Below are positions 10,742-22,027 of a stretch of DNA of 64,000 nt, one piece after another. Numbering within the stretch: the stretch's first letter is position 1; each line of letters opens with the position of its first letter. A program made the position numbers and the translations under genes. The DNA is from Doryteuthis pealeii. Its lineage: Eukaryota; Mollusca; Cephalopoda; Myopsida; Loliginidae. The DNA lies in the NCBI GenBank assembly GCA_023376005.1, contig CM042179.1, positions 15,258,518-15,322,517 of the forward strand. The letters are read 5' to 3'. The notes under the pieces are model-generated. The model was not told where the DNA came from. It ran no database searches and saw nothing but the letters and a program-made list of their open reading frames with translations.

Positions 10742-11006
10742 TATCATATACGCTCCCAATTTCGGTTGAGCACTTTATTTAGAAGGGATTTAATTGCAAA
10801 ATTCACCGTATTCGGCGTTCAGCTAAGACTCACTCTGTTTACAAAGTTGAGACCTCTAGGTGAATTCATTTTCCGCTTAGAAATGTAGTGATTAAATAGC
10901 CTGCTATACTTGGCAGCTGACTGTGGCCGTATGGGTAAGAGGTTTGGCGAGCGTATGTTTCGTTCGGGTTCTCGAACCCGGCCAAGGTGGCTGATAAAAT
11001 GCGTAT
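10742..11006 (+). mobile_element. Retrozyme- or Penelope-repeat-like unit between two hammerhead-like cores
   Basis: The ~265 bp between the two cores has no long reading frame. A tRNA-like block lies at about 10925-10990: box A-like TGGCCGTATGGGTAAGAGG and box B-like GGTTCTCGAACCC. A fragment GCGTAT before the second core is complementary to ATACGC shortly after the first, as expected if the two junctions once formed extended stem I in a tandem array. The unit size (about 310 bp, core to core) falls in the range reported for animal retrozymes. No protein domain supports the call. Confidence 0.4.
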
Positions 11007-11053
11007 AACTGCACTGATAGAGAGGTGATACCTCGAAAATGTGTCTGAAGTTA
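11007..11053 (+). ncRNA. Hammerhead-like ribozyme core, unit end
   Basis: This is the second copy of the 10696 motif: AACTGCA, CTGAT(A)GA with one inserted or substituted base, a 5-bp stem II GAGGT/ACCTC with loop GAT, GAAAA, and a degraded stem III (TGTGTCTGAAGTT, where the expected TGTA is TGAA). The longer stem II compared with copy one preserves pairing, which supports an RNA structure. The core is damaged. It runs directly into a CT/AT microsatellite. Confidence 0.4.
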
Positions 11054-11055
11054 CT

Positions 11056-11056
11056 G

Positions 11057-11104
<48 letters not shown>

Positions 11105-11125
11105 TTAAACACACCACACTACCAC

Positions 11126-11159
<34 letters not shown>

Positions 11160-11184
11160 GTGGTGTGTGTGTGTGTGTGTTTAA
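11056..11184. repeat. Compound CT/AT/AC/AT/GT microsatellite with hairpin potential
   Basis: CT repeat 11056-11081, AT repeat to 11104, then TTTAAACACAC ... AC repeat ... AT repeat ... GT repeat ... GTTTAAA (about 11104-11184), which folds on itself. Confidence 0.85.
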
Positions 11185-11774
11185 ATGTAGTTTGGTGGGT
11201 GGTTGCTGGTTTTACGCAATTTAACCCTTTTTGGGCTATGCAACTTGCAGATCTGCATCTTTTTTTCAATCGAAGAAGAAATTAGGACACTGAAAAAAAA
11301 AAAGGAGAATTAATGAATATCTAGAGAATATTAGAGCAGAAAAGGAAAGAAGGAAATCTTCAGCGAAAGAACAAGAAACTAAGAAACTAGCATGTAGTAG
11401 AAACCTATCAAGGGAAGGAAACACATTAGCTGTCTCTCTCGGCAGAAGGTGAGCTCCGGCAGATGCGACCAAAGGACAAGGAATCATGACCAGTGCACAA
11501 ATCATTACACCCAAGAGACAACTAGACAGACTAATATGTAGACTACCAAGAAAGAAGATACGGACGATCCGAGCACGTGACGAATACACTAATAAAAGTA
11601 AGGACAATAACTAATTGCAGGCAGCCAGAAAAAGCAATTGCCAACACGTGACAAGCAGAATAGATCAAAATCTAAAAACCACACATGAAAAGAAAAAAAA
11701 CAACTACATGGCTACTTCAAGCGACTATACCTCAAGAGATATCCAATCAGAAGAGATATAATGGCTAGGAAGAG
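11185..11774. other. No gene seen; A-rich and adenine-biased stretch
   Basis: 11260-11760 is purine-rich on the plus strand. A 113-codon minus-strand frame (11266-11607) is the mirror of that bias and has no recognisable domain. Confidence 0.5.
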
Positions 11775-11985
11775 GACGATTGTCCTCATCTTTATTTATT
11801 ATTTACACAACGTTTCTGCCATCCGCCTTCTTCAGGTATTCTTTTACTCGGAATCTTCTCTCAGAAAAGCGGAATTCCCGAGTTCGAGAAGAGTTCCTGA
11901 GCCGACAAGAAATACCTTGAAAAAGCCGTTAGGCGACATCGCGAAACGTTGTTGTAGATAACAATGAAGATGAGGACAATAGTCG
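11775..11985. mobile_element. Short fold-back element, older copy of the 30.4 kb family
   Basis: ATTGTCCTCATCTTTATT near 11788 is mirrored by AAGATGAGGACAAT near 11967. The interior shares CGCCTTCTTCAGGT, CCCGAGTTC and GCGAAACGTTGT with the fold-back elements at 30411, 39234 and 58807. The ends are Penelope-like at best; no coding capacity. Confidence 0.55.
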
Positions 11986-14744
11986 ATGAATCTAAATAAT
12001 ATTACATTAGATAATTTCTTATTTTATTTCGATTCATTAGTTTTCAAATATTTATTAATTGAAAAAAAAATCTTAAAGAAAAAATTACATTGGGAATAAT
12101 TTATTTTAAAAATGTCCAAAATAATTATAATAAAAACAAAATTATCATAATCAAGTAAATATGAAAAAACAAGTTTATTTTCACGAAAAGTAAAAGCAGG
12201 ATCTAGAAATGTACGAGTGTGGACTTCCTGCTTCTAACTTTAAAGGAGAGCAAAAAAAAAAAATAATAAAAAGCTGAAATTTTTTAGAAGTACGAAACAT
12301 TGAAGCGAATCTAAATAGCAACTTTATGTATATAACTATATAATCGTTTTGCTCGACTAATTGTTTGTTCACTAGAAACTCCTCGCCCTCCTCGTCGCGA
12401 TAAACAAAAATTTTAATATTTTAATACGCATTTCTTAAATTCTACTAAAGTCCGTAATTTCTGAGTATTACATTAAATCCTCTAATTCTTTGAGGATACG
12501 CCATGACGGAAAATAGTTTCGTGAATGACCTTCGCAGTCTGCCGAGGTCAAAGATATCTGTATCTCGTTCTGCAATCCATGAGCTATGTGTTGTTCTTTT
12601 AACTCTTGGCCTTTGCCTTGAAACCGCCCACAATGCAACGCTTTCCTAAACAAGAATCGCGATTCGTTCAAATTCGGCGTTGACTGTCCTATCTGTTGAC
12701 GTTATGTTGAATTCTTGTCTGTAAAGTAGTAATAATCGCTCTTTTCACTTGATAACGAACTTGACCTTTGTTACAATTGTAGTTGTTGAGGCAAAATTCC
12801 CTGTTAGTCCATCGTATCATACTATCCATAAAGGCCGCAAAATCGGTGCTGATAGTGTTGTGCAATGTATTGTATTATATGTCCGGATGCAAACTACGAA
12901 AAATAAAACCAATTAACGAACGAAGTAAATAATATCATATATTGCACGCAGCATTTCGTGTCGAAGTCCCGTCAAACTTTAATACTCTAGGTGCTTTGTT
13001 AGCAGTCCAGGTAGTTGCCATGCCGTTGTAACAACCCACCCACGAGCAGCACAAACATGTATAGAGCCCACCTTACGCCCATATGCGACCACAAAGAGCC
13101 ATCGATGTTAAAGAGGCGAACAAGAACACGCTGAGCATTGCTGTAGAAGCAAGCTGCACACTCCGTGATGACGTATATACTTCAGTAAGGAAAGCCTATC
13201 ACATGGGCACAGCCAGAGTAGGTCGCCCAGCAAAGAACGTACATAGAATTAATTCTGTCGCGGATACGGAGATGCTGACGCATAGGACCTCCCCAGGTCA
13301 GATGAGACAATACGCGTGAGTGGATTGCAGAGAGTTGTCAATATACTCCGACTGCTGTACAGGATGATGATGATAAGAAAATACCCTAAATAAAACAAAC
13401 AATCAAATCAATATCCAAAAAAACTAATACCAAACCCCCACAACCACAACATAAAAAAAAAAAAAAAAAATACTATTTACAACTAATTTAACAGAACAAT
13501 ATAGCTATATTTAGTGCAAAAGAAGATATAGAAAGACCTATTTTACCTATCATGGAAAGATTATTTAAATCAAAAGTTCATGGATGTATTTTATAACCAA
13601 GTTAAATTTTAAAAGTTAATAAAAAATTAGAATTTGAATAAATTCATTGGAGATCAAAAAAAAATTAAAATTGAAATAGTAAGAGAAGCGAACGTCATTG
13701 ACATCGTTGTGATAAAACATAAACAAATCAAAATTATAGAAAATCAAAACAATACAATGGCATTCATGAGACTAACATTTTATCACCTCTCTACCAGGCG
13801 ATGACTGCGGTAGCCATATCTAGTTATGTATATGTTTCTACACATTTCTCAATATCGTGACTATTAGTAGCCTCTCAGAACAAGTGTTTGAACGATGTGT
13901 TAAGGCGTCAATTTAGAAGTTTAGGAATTCTCCACATTGAAATTCTAATGAAATGTTCTCAGGTAGCTTAATATAGGTGGGAGCCGATAAAAACGTATGA
14001 GCTAACAGTCTTGTACTGCAACATCATTGTAAGATGAGTGTATCTGGCGCTGATTGCGATATACGTATTCAGCTGGTAAGGACTAATACAGTGAGAAAAG
14101 AGTATGAATCCCTTCTCATCCTCGCGGCTTCGGAGTATATATAATTTAACAATCTTACTGTGTTTTCTTCTTACGAAAGGGGAAAATTGGGTGGGGATTT
14201 TTACCTATTAGAATAACCTTGTAATGCTGATATTGCCTATTATAACAAAGAAACCAAACTAGAAAGTTTAACTATGACGCCTGAGGGTTGTCTACGTGAC
14301 AGGTCCACACGAGTAAGGACATTAAGTCTCATAAATTGTGAGCTTCGCTGCTTCTGTAATACGACAAATTCGACCAAGACTTGAGGTGTGGTGGGTGATT
14401 TCCTAAACGCTTACCAAGAAAGCAATTGGCTGGTCTATTACTATCTCGCCAACCCAACTCAGCATCAGGAAGTCACATTCTCCACCTTGTGACGTTGCGC
14501 CTTCGCAGGATAGTACAAAAACTCTCCACTATTCAAGTTTGGGTCCCCATCACCATGATTGGGTCGTGTGCCGCATAAGGTTTGGTCTTTTCCAGGGACT
14601 GTGAAGTGTTGTAATCCAAAAGCATATGCAGTGCTCCAGATAATGATTTACACCATGTATATCTGCCTGTCCTATTTCGTGCTGAGGGATGCATAGAAGC
14701 ATCATCTACATGGAGAAATCTTGGAAATAGCGTCTGAAATATTT
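11986..14744. other. No recognised gene
   Basis: AT-rich, with an A tract at 13452-13470. A slightly GC-richer stretch at 13020-13330 carries a 78-codon plus-strand frame (13083-13319). Another GC-richer stretch at 14360-14740 carries a 76-codon minus-strand frame. Neither matches a family I recognise, and codon bias alone does not support them. Confidence 0.5.
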
Positions 14745-14851
14745 TACATTCACACACACACACACTATCAATTAATATATATATATATACATATATACTC
14801 TATCCCCTCTCTCTATATATATGTATGTTACTTCTCTCTCTCTCTCTCTCT

Positions 14852-14892
<41 letters not shown>

Positions 14893-14935
14893 AATATATA
14901 TATGTGATACACACATCACATTCACATTCAACTTA
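14745..14935. repeat. AC/AT/CT/AT compound microsatellite
   Basis: AC at 14751-14765, AT at 14776-14800, CT at 14833-14852 and AT at 14855-14905, interleaved. Confidence 0.85.
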
Positions 14936-16811
14936 ACAGACTCACACAGTGATAGTATATAATTATACTACACATAGTTCTACATATCATCAAATATATA
15001 TACATAATATAGTACTATCTATCTCGAATCATGCCTCTACACTATCCTCTCCTTCTCTAAACTCGACAAGTTTATTAATAGTAAACATATTTTATATATT
15101 TCTTATATTATAAATCTATGACGTTTGCACACTTAAAAACTTATATTTAATTAGCGTTAAGTATATATGGATCATACATATGACTCTATATGCCTTCTTC
15201 AAATTACGCTCTGGCACTGACACAGCAATGAGATTACACCATATGATAGCAAGTCGTGCCTCTCATCGCGCACCCGCACTTCTCATTTAGCTCTCTGCTA
15301 TGGTGCATGTATAATCTAAGAAGTCTAAAGAATGGCTACAATAAAATGTCCCGATGCAGGACGTGACAGTTGTATTGTTCATTCATTTCAGATGATTTAT
15401 AATTACCACTTGTTATAATTACAGCCGAACGATCTCTATCTATGATTAGGATGAAATGGTAAGACATTGAGCTCACAGGTGCGCTAGCAATACAAGTACA
15501 GCATGCTTTCTATACTTCTACAACAAATCTAAGTTTATCCTCGTGATACTCTGATTTTCTGTGAAAATCTCAAAAGTCACCGTTGACATTTTATATCTGT
15601 AGACACCTAGAGACTCAGAATAGATGTAACTAGCTACTAAAACAATGATGAATTGACGTCCCCCATATGTTACTTATGAACATTTTGAAATATATACATA
15701 TAATACAATATTGAAATTCAGGTACCCAACACATCTCACGAGCACAAATAAATAAATCTGGTAATATTGATTTTCTGTTTGTATTAGCTTTCTAAATTTT
15801 ATAAATATATTTATAATTTGTTAGATTATTATAGATAAGTCGTATCGCAACACAGTACACAGAATTATAATCTCTTCTCCAGTCAGTCCTACGAACCTAC
15901 TCGTGATGACTATATAGACATCAACAATCTATCCTCCGATGCACACGACTGATCGAACATTACTGCATATGGTGGCGGAGGGTGAATACTTTATTAGATT
16001 ACTCTCGAAAACATCTTATATCACTCTCGGCATTTGTGCTGCTAAAATAGGGAGTGGTGCGTGCACTCAACCCCTATCTTATAAAAAGCTGCCAATATAA
16101 GATACATGAGGCGATTAGTTTATAGTATTTTGAGCTGTCACCCAGATTAGATCCAAGCTCGTGTGGTTACAGGATTAAGATCGGAACAATAGATCATAAT
16201 AGCTGGGACTAGTGAATGCTTAATAAGTCAACCCCCATATATTCTCAAACATAATATTGATGAGTGCAACAACAGAATCTCATGTAATTTTGCGATTATT
16301 AAAAATTTTATTTTAATCAACTATATAATCTAATGATTTTTATATTATCGTCAATGATACAGAATTATAATATTTAATAATAAAAAAAGAAAGAAAAGAA
16401 TTGTTGATAAGTACTTTCGGTTTCCCTACATCGAAAACCATATAATTACAAAAGTGTTTTAAAAGGGATTATCATTTAGTTCTGTATTCATAGATCACAT
16501 AAAATATGACCAATTGCAAATAATTCGCTATTGCGACTAGGGTGGTGTTGGGGGGATTATTTTTTTTTATAATATAGTTATGTCGATTGTAAATATGAAT
16601 AATGTGGAATGCAAAAAACGTACAAATGTATAAAATATAGTATTAAATAAAAATGGTTACTATATAACGCAATTTAAGATAATACTATTTATTCGCCTGT
16701 TTCGTAATTATTATATATTAAATAGCAGCGATATATTTAATTCTCATACAATCAAAAGCTTACAAGACTTATCTTAAATCTTTATCCATTGCTGCTCGGG
16801 GGTAGTCCTCA
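14936..16811. other. No gene seen
   Basis: AT-rich sequence with frequent stops. No repeats shared with other parts of the window were noticed. Confidence 0.5.
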
Positions 16812-16905
16812 CATGGTGTCGAATAGTTAGCGCTTGATTTCGCAGACTCATTGTTAATGAGTTCGATTCTCATTTGGGCGCCCCATGATTCTGGCCCTTG
16901 TGCCA
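16812..16905 (+). mobile_element. tRNA-derived SINE head
   Basis: TGTCGAATAGTTAGCGCTTG (box A-like, 16817-16836) and GAGTTCGATTCTC (box B-like, 16859-16871) give a tRNA-like Pol III promoter, followed by a GC-richer body to about 16905. The acceptor stem does not close, so it is not a working tRNA gene. The family is not seen elsewhere in the window. Confidence 0.5.
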
Positions 16906-17039
16906 CGATCCTAAAGCTAAGCTTTAGTAAATAACTATATTGCTCTCGACTCAAGTTATGTATAAAGAAAATATTCTATTTGTTGTTTCTGGGTAGTTTA
17001 TATTATACACAGAACAGACATGGACACGACATACACAGG

Positions 17040-17160
17040 CGTATTCAGTACACACACAGACACACAGACAGAACACACACAACACACACACACTACACCA
17101 CCACACATATATATATAAATATATTATATATATATTTATATATTATATATTTATATAGTA
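17040..17160. repeat. ACAC/CACA and AT/ATT microsatellite
   Basis: Imperfect AC-rich repeat 17047-17108 followed by AT-rich repeat to 17158. Confidence 0.8.
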
Positions 17161-18504
17161 TGTAGAAAATTATAGTTTTTATTATATTACACTCAAACAC
17201 AGGTATTGCGAGTGTTTCAAAGGGCGATATACTACTATCACTCAGAGGAGAACTCCTGGTGGTAGATGTAGCCGGGCTTAAACACCAAAAACCGTGGGAG
17301 AAAGATATCTTTTTTCTACAACTATGAATGTTTTTACGAAAATTACTTTAAAATCCTTTTATGATGAATTAGTAATCTTTTATGCTACAAACCTCAATGA
17401 AAATCGCTAAGATTTTATTGAATGACTTGGCGCTTAAAAAGAGTTATTAGAATTGGATAGTAACTTTTTGGGATTATGAATGTATATTATATTATAGGAT
17501 TTAACTTATATTAATATATAATATTTTATATATAGGAAACAAAGGAAAATTTTACGTTCGACTAACGTAAAACACGCAAACAACTTTTATGGCAATATCG
17601 AGTATATTTGAACAATAAAAGAATACGCAACAATCAATAGTATTTCGCCCAACTATATTCAGTTGAACAGAAATAAAGATATACAAACAACAACTAATCT
17701 ACGCCAAATCACAGGAAAAGTATAACATATATCTTCATTTCCATATAGTTCTAAAGGAAATAAAGCTACTTCATATACCATTTACTAAATTATCTAATAT
17801 TCATATCAGCAAAAACTTGAAAAAATTAAAGAAAATAGAAAAAAAAACTATGAAACAATAACCTGGCATACTACGATACCTTAAGGTGGGATGAATATTT
17901 AAAAGAGAAAAAGACCAGAGTATCACCTCTTGCAGAAATAACGTTAATTCAACACGAATGGAAATCAAGAACTGCTAGGTTAGGAATCTTATAACAAAAT
18001 TTTATTAAAATATTGCTTAGTACAAAATTTAAAAGAAACAACCCTCCGGGCGATGGTAAAAATAGATTTTTGAAGATATTGCTTGCAGGGGTGGGAGAAA
18101 ATTTCAATGTCAGCGAGTTTGTACCCTAAGTAAGTAAAATCATCAAATTCGTTAAAGGATTAAAAATAAAACAATTTGAAATGTAAACTTTAAATATGTA
18201 TTAAATAAAACAAATATATATAGATATATAATACCAGTCATGTATTATTTTAAAACTTGTTTTTAAAACACACGAAGGACTAATGTTGGCATGTTCAAAT
18301 TTCAGTTGTATTTATTCTATGTTATGAAGATTGGGTTATAGTGACGTAAACAGTGACGGTAATTTTTGTTACAGACAAAACCCGAGCGAATCTCCATTTT
18401 TAATAGAAGATATTTCTTGAACACAGCATGCTCGCATGATCGTAAACCTAAAATGTTAAAAAGATACTGCAAACATCGAATGTACTAATTTATTTACTAG
18501 TTAT
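17161..18504. other. No gene seen; AT-rich DNA
   Basis: Very AT-rich with no recognised element. Confidence 0.55.
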
Positions 18505-18700
18505 ATTTCCAAGAGCATCCATCATGTTTTAATGGTTAACAAACTAGTCTCACAGATTCATTACTATTGAATAGCATGTTCAATCCTCGCTGGATGCCTC
18601 TCCTACTTGCGACCTTGTGTCAATCCTACCCCGTGGCAAACGAATTGGTAAATACCTAAGAGTTCTATCATCGTGTCATACTGACGGCACGGATCCCCCC

Positions 18701-18733
<33 letters not shown>

Positions 18734-18760
18734 TCTCTCCTCTCTCTCTCTCTCCCGGTA
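18505..18760 (+). mobile_element. SINE-4 copy ending in TCTG/CT microsatellite
   Basis: The tRNA-like head AGTCTCACAGATTCATTACT, then ATTGAATAGCATGTTCAATC and GCTGGATGCCTC, matches SINE-4 at 24149. The body block GGTAAATACCTA follows near 18647. A TCTG/CT repeat occupies 18697-18755. Confidence 0.6.
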
Positions 18761-18999
18761 GGTACTCTAGACAGCACAGAGATGGTTAAAGTTTTTTGCT
18801 GGGTCGGCCAACACTTGTGCATCTGTGTAGGAGTCTATAAAGGAACATCGCTTGTGGCGTTCGTTCTTACTTCAGCTGCAGCCCAGTATGTCTTCTCCGT
18901 TTTACTTAAATGGTTCCCATATGGTCAATGCCATGCTTTGCGTATATTGACATCACTTTTCAGTAGATGAGATGTTGCAGCTGATGTATGTGCTCCACG

Positions 19000-19245
19000 C
19001 CACGAAGCAGAGATTCGGCTTGAGTAGGTACATTTACAAGGAGTGCTAGATCATCCGCGTAGTCTGCATCAGTAATAGTTTCCACTGATATCTGCTCGTT
19101 GCCTTTTTTTTTTAGAGTGAAACTGTTTTCTTTCATTATATCTATTGACGATTATAGTACGTAATCTAGACAGATTATGAATAGAAAATGGTGTCAACAT
19201 ATCTCCTTGTAGACTCCAGCGATAATGATGTTCTATGAAGTCAGT
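19000..19245 (-). pseudogene. LINE reverse transcriptase fragment with YADD motif, copy 1
   Basis: On the minus strand, 19245-19200 encodes a G-D-M-L-x-P-F block, then, after frameshifts around an A-rich slip near 19110, ETITDADYADDLALLVNV (about 19085-19030) and TQAESLL. Y-A-D-D with the preceding I-T-D-A is the catalytic motif of non-LTR retrotransposon reverse transcriptases. The fragment covers only the palm region between the G-D-x-L-A-P and post-YADD segments, so it is a small relic. A second, related copy follows at 19290-19505 in the same orientation, giving a local tandem duplication. The clade cannot be fixed from this length. Confidence 0.75.
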
Positions 19246-19289
19246 TTTCCGGCAAGTGACATTCTGTATTATGATTGTCTCCACTCCAG

Positions 19290-19505
19290 ACTATGTAGCA
19301 AAGATTCAGCTTGAGCAGGTTTGCCAAGAAGTGCTAGACTATCTGCATAGTCTGCATGAGTTATAGTTTCACCAGGATATAATTTACTTCTTGCCTTTTT
19401 TTTTTAGAGTGAGACAGTTTTCTTTCATTAGATCTATTAACAATTGTAGTACGTAATCTAAACAGATTATGAATAGAAAATCGTGCCAATGTATCTCCTT
19501 TTGTC
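19290..19505 (-). pseudogene. LINE reverse transcriptase fragment, copy 2 (YADS)
   Basis: This parallels 19000-19245. The minus strand gives a G-D-T-L-A block near 19500 and GETITHADYADSLALLG, then PAQAESLLHSLE, near 19390-19295. The second catalytic aspartate is serine, so the copy is dead. Divergence from copy 1 (about 15 percent by eye) means the duplication is old, or that these are two separate elements that landed in register. Confidence 0.7.
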
Positions 19506-19825
19506 TCTTTTTGTCAAACAGACTACAACTTTAAAGAGATTTTATAAACACATATCACATCAATAGTATAAACTATGACATAACCGCCCCCAAAAAACAC
19601 TACGTTTTGATTCTCAATAAGTATGATACTAACGTCAAATAAGAAAAAATAGCATCAGTAACTTTAATTAAAACAAAGAACAAAAGCAGTTAATAATTAT
19701 TTTTAAACTGAAAATGTTCTAAACAATAATCAAGTTTCACATTAGTTCGAAAGAAATGTCGTTATGAACGTTCGTTTCATAAAGGTGAGTGCTCACTTAA
19801 TGCATTCTTCTTTAAAATTAACACT
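19506..19825. other. No gene seen
   Basis: AT-rich spacer between the LINE relic and a hammerhead-like motif. Confidence 0.5.
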
Positions 19826-19861
19826 TTCTCGTGATGGCCTAAGGTCGAAACCGGGTTAGAA
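19826..19861 (+). ncRNA. Degenerate hammerhead-like core
   Basis: TTCT (19826-19829) can pair with AGAA (19858-19861). Between them are CGTGATG (one base inserted and one lost against CTGATGA), CC-TAA-GG as a residual stem II, GAAA (19847-19850), the CCGGGT stem III and T17. It is followed 12 bp later by an AC/AT microsatellite, the same context as the 11.0 kb motif. The core mismatches make activity unlikely. Confidence 0.25.
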
Positions 19862-19872
19862 TAATTAAATTT

Positions 19873-19885
19873 TCACACACACACA

Positions 19886-19940
<55 letters not shown>

Positions 19941-19945
19941 TATTA
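19873..19945. repeat. AC/AT microsatellite
   Basis: AC repeat 19873-19884, then AT repeat to 19945. Confidence 0.85.
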
Positions 19946-20886
19946 TAATGGAGATGTGTGTTTTTCTGTCTGTAAACGCAACTATATTACTGCTCAAGTC
20001 ACAATGCCCTTAGTTATTGATATCACATTCTCAATGATTTTATTTTATTTTAACCTCAATTATAAATAAAATTGTTTTAAATTATTAATACTGTTAACCA
20101 TATCTACATACATAACATGCAATTATATTTATATATACAAATCAATATTGCAGTGTTATATCGGGTGTGAGGAAGGCTAATTTGCATATGATATTAAAAA
20201 ATTGAAATTTAATAAATATGTGCTCAGTATTATTGATTTCTAACTGTTTGGTTTATATTTTAATGAATATAAGCAAAACTCTCACCCAATAAATCTTTAA
20301 TGAACAATCCATTAACAAGAAAAAAATTAACTGTCATTTTATTCTTTACTTTCATCATTTAACTAAATAGTTACATTAGAAAAATAACAATGAAAGACAA
20401 GAGTAATCGAAGAGTAAGATTCCGTTGTTCTATTTTTTTTATCATACCCCCTCTGTTGTTTCAAATCTTTTAATACTGAACATTCTTTATTTATCTTTCA
20501 TTAGTCTTTCTAATTTAATATAATATTATTATTACATAAAACTTAAAATATTGCACCGGAGGTGCATATATTGCTAGTATATATAATATACCAAGCGTGT
20601 GGTAAATCCTCGCGTGAGAAAAAAAACAGCAAATAGTTTGATTGTAAAAACCGAGGAAGAAAAAAATTTTTGGAAAAAAGAAAAGACCAAAATAGTCGTA
20701 CCAACAAAAAGTAATCTATTGGTACAGTATTTGGCCAAAAAAGAAAAAACAATTTATATGTATATATATATGTATATAAGATATATATAATGTTCATATA
20801 AACCGCTAGGAAGAATAAGCTAATAAGTAAAAAGTGCTCAATACCTAAGTAGAGCAAATAATAAGATAAATCTAATGAGTCAGACG
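19946..20886. other. No gene seen; AT-rich DNA
   Basis: Low-complexity AT-rich sequence. A 104-codon minus frame at 20543-20857 reflects A/T runs and shows no domain. Confidence 0.55.
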
Positions 20887-20923
20887 AACCTACTATTAGT
20901 TTCGCTTAATGCTCTTCAGGGCT
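20887..20923 (-). ncRNA. Hammerhead ribozyme-like motif, complete core
   Basis: Minus strand in order: stem I strand AGCC (20923-20920), CTGAAGA (20919-20913, fitting the CUGANGA core), stem II GC/GC around loop ATTAA (20912-20904), GAAA (20903-20900), stem III ACU/AGU around loop AAT (A15.1 at 20900; partners 20894-20892), A17 at 20891, and stem I partner GGTT (20890-20887) giving two G-C, one G-U and one A-U pair. All invariant positions are present and all three stems close. Stem III is short, as in the small hammerheads of Penelope-like elements. It overlaps the left half of a 48-bp perfect palindrome. This is the best ribozyme candidate in the window; activity is untested. Confidence 0.6.
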
Positions 20924-20951
20924 AAGATCTTAGCCCTGAAGAGCATTAAGC
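20904..20951. repeat. 48-bp perfect palindrome
   Basis: The palindrome starts GCTTAATGCTCTTCAGGGCT and mirrors exactly about an AGATCT centre at 20927/20928 with no spacer. The right half repeats CTGAAGAGCATTAAGC on the plus strand but continues TCAAT instead of GAAAC, so only the minus-strand copy keeps the ribozyme core. Confidence 0.95.
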
Positions 20952-20974
20952 TCAATCTAGATTATCTTTACTAT

Positions 20975-21170
20975 TAATATATATATATATATATATATTA
21001 TATATAAATATAACTGTTGATTTAAAGTGCTTCAGTTCTGAATGGGTTTGATTATCCCAGTCTACTTGATATAATACTTGTTGAGTTGAGTGTAATGCTT
21101 TGTTTTGTTGTTTGTTGTCTTTTTTTTTGTTTGTTTTTGTTTTTGTATTTGTTTTTTGTTTAGGAAACAA
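20975..21170. repeat. AT repeat and TTTTTG-rich tract
   Basis: AT repeat 20978-21008. A T/G-rich tract with TTTG units spans 21110-21165. No gene seen. Confidence 0.75.
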
Positions 21171-21780
21171 TTTTGATAAGTGGCTATTTTGCAGATATTC
21201 ACAGGAAAATTAATTTTTCATTCATTTATTTGATTGAATATCATATACTCGTCTCGCTGGTAAAGCGTATGGAACGTTCAAACACCCACATAGACACACA
21301 TGCACACACACTCAAATGCACGCATTCACTCGCTAATACACGACATAATTTCGACAAATGACAGTTTTGCTACACTAATTTATTCGAACTTTCTCTATTA
21401 TTGTTTTTAATAATCGAGACATTCTATAATTAGTATTATCTGCGAAATATTACATTTTCTATATCTGCGTATGTATGTGCGAAATTGTAATCTGAACGGC
21501 TGTTAGCGAGAGATCGTACAAGTAAGATTGGAAAATTTATTTCATCTATAAGTTTAATCTTTAATTAGATGCTTATTAAGATTTATGAAATTGCTTTCAT
21601 CATTTGTTTTAGTATTCTCGGATTGACTATTACAGTAAGAGTAATTACTCTTTCAGCTGATGCAAATCAATAGTAAGATTGGAGTAAAAGTTCCCATCAT
21701 CCCTCTCACTTTCATTATAAGTTTAATAAGTTTACACATATTTAATATCAATAAGCATTAGTAATCCTTTGTTATATATA

Positions 21781-22027
21781 TTTACCCAACCCCTCTGCTC
21801 AAGCAGGATGTGACACAAGGTCAATTTTTAAGCGGAGTTTAACAAGTTTGAAATAAGAGTTTTCCTTCTCCTAGACTGGTTACACTATTATTTACCCATA
21901 GCTGGAGGGGGTATAAATGCATACCTTTCCCAAGAGTATTAGCGCTATGTGAAATGCAAACAGACTGAACTCAGTTTATCGTGTCCATTTCTTATAACGA
22001 TAGCTATTACACAATAAAGCATCTTTG
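21781..22027 (-). mobile_element. SINE-1 copy (segment copy 1)
   Basis: The minus strand has the tRNA-like head near 22020-21955 (TGTGTAATAGCTATCGTTAT) and the body through CTAATACTCTTGGGAAAGG to the AAGCGGAGTTTAACAAG and GGGTTGGGTAAA end at 21781. Full-length by comparison with 34533-34820. Confidence 0.75.

Noticed and set aside
11039..11224. Open frames rich in Leu-Ser and Ile-Tyr repeats (also 14721-14936, 16980-17165)
   Set aside because: Translations of CT and AT microsatellites.
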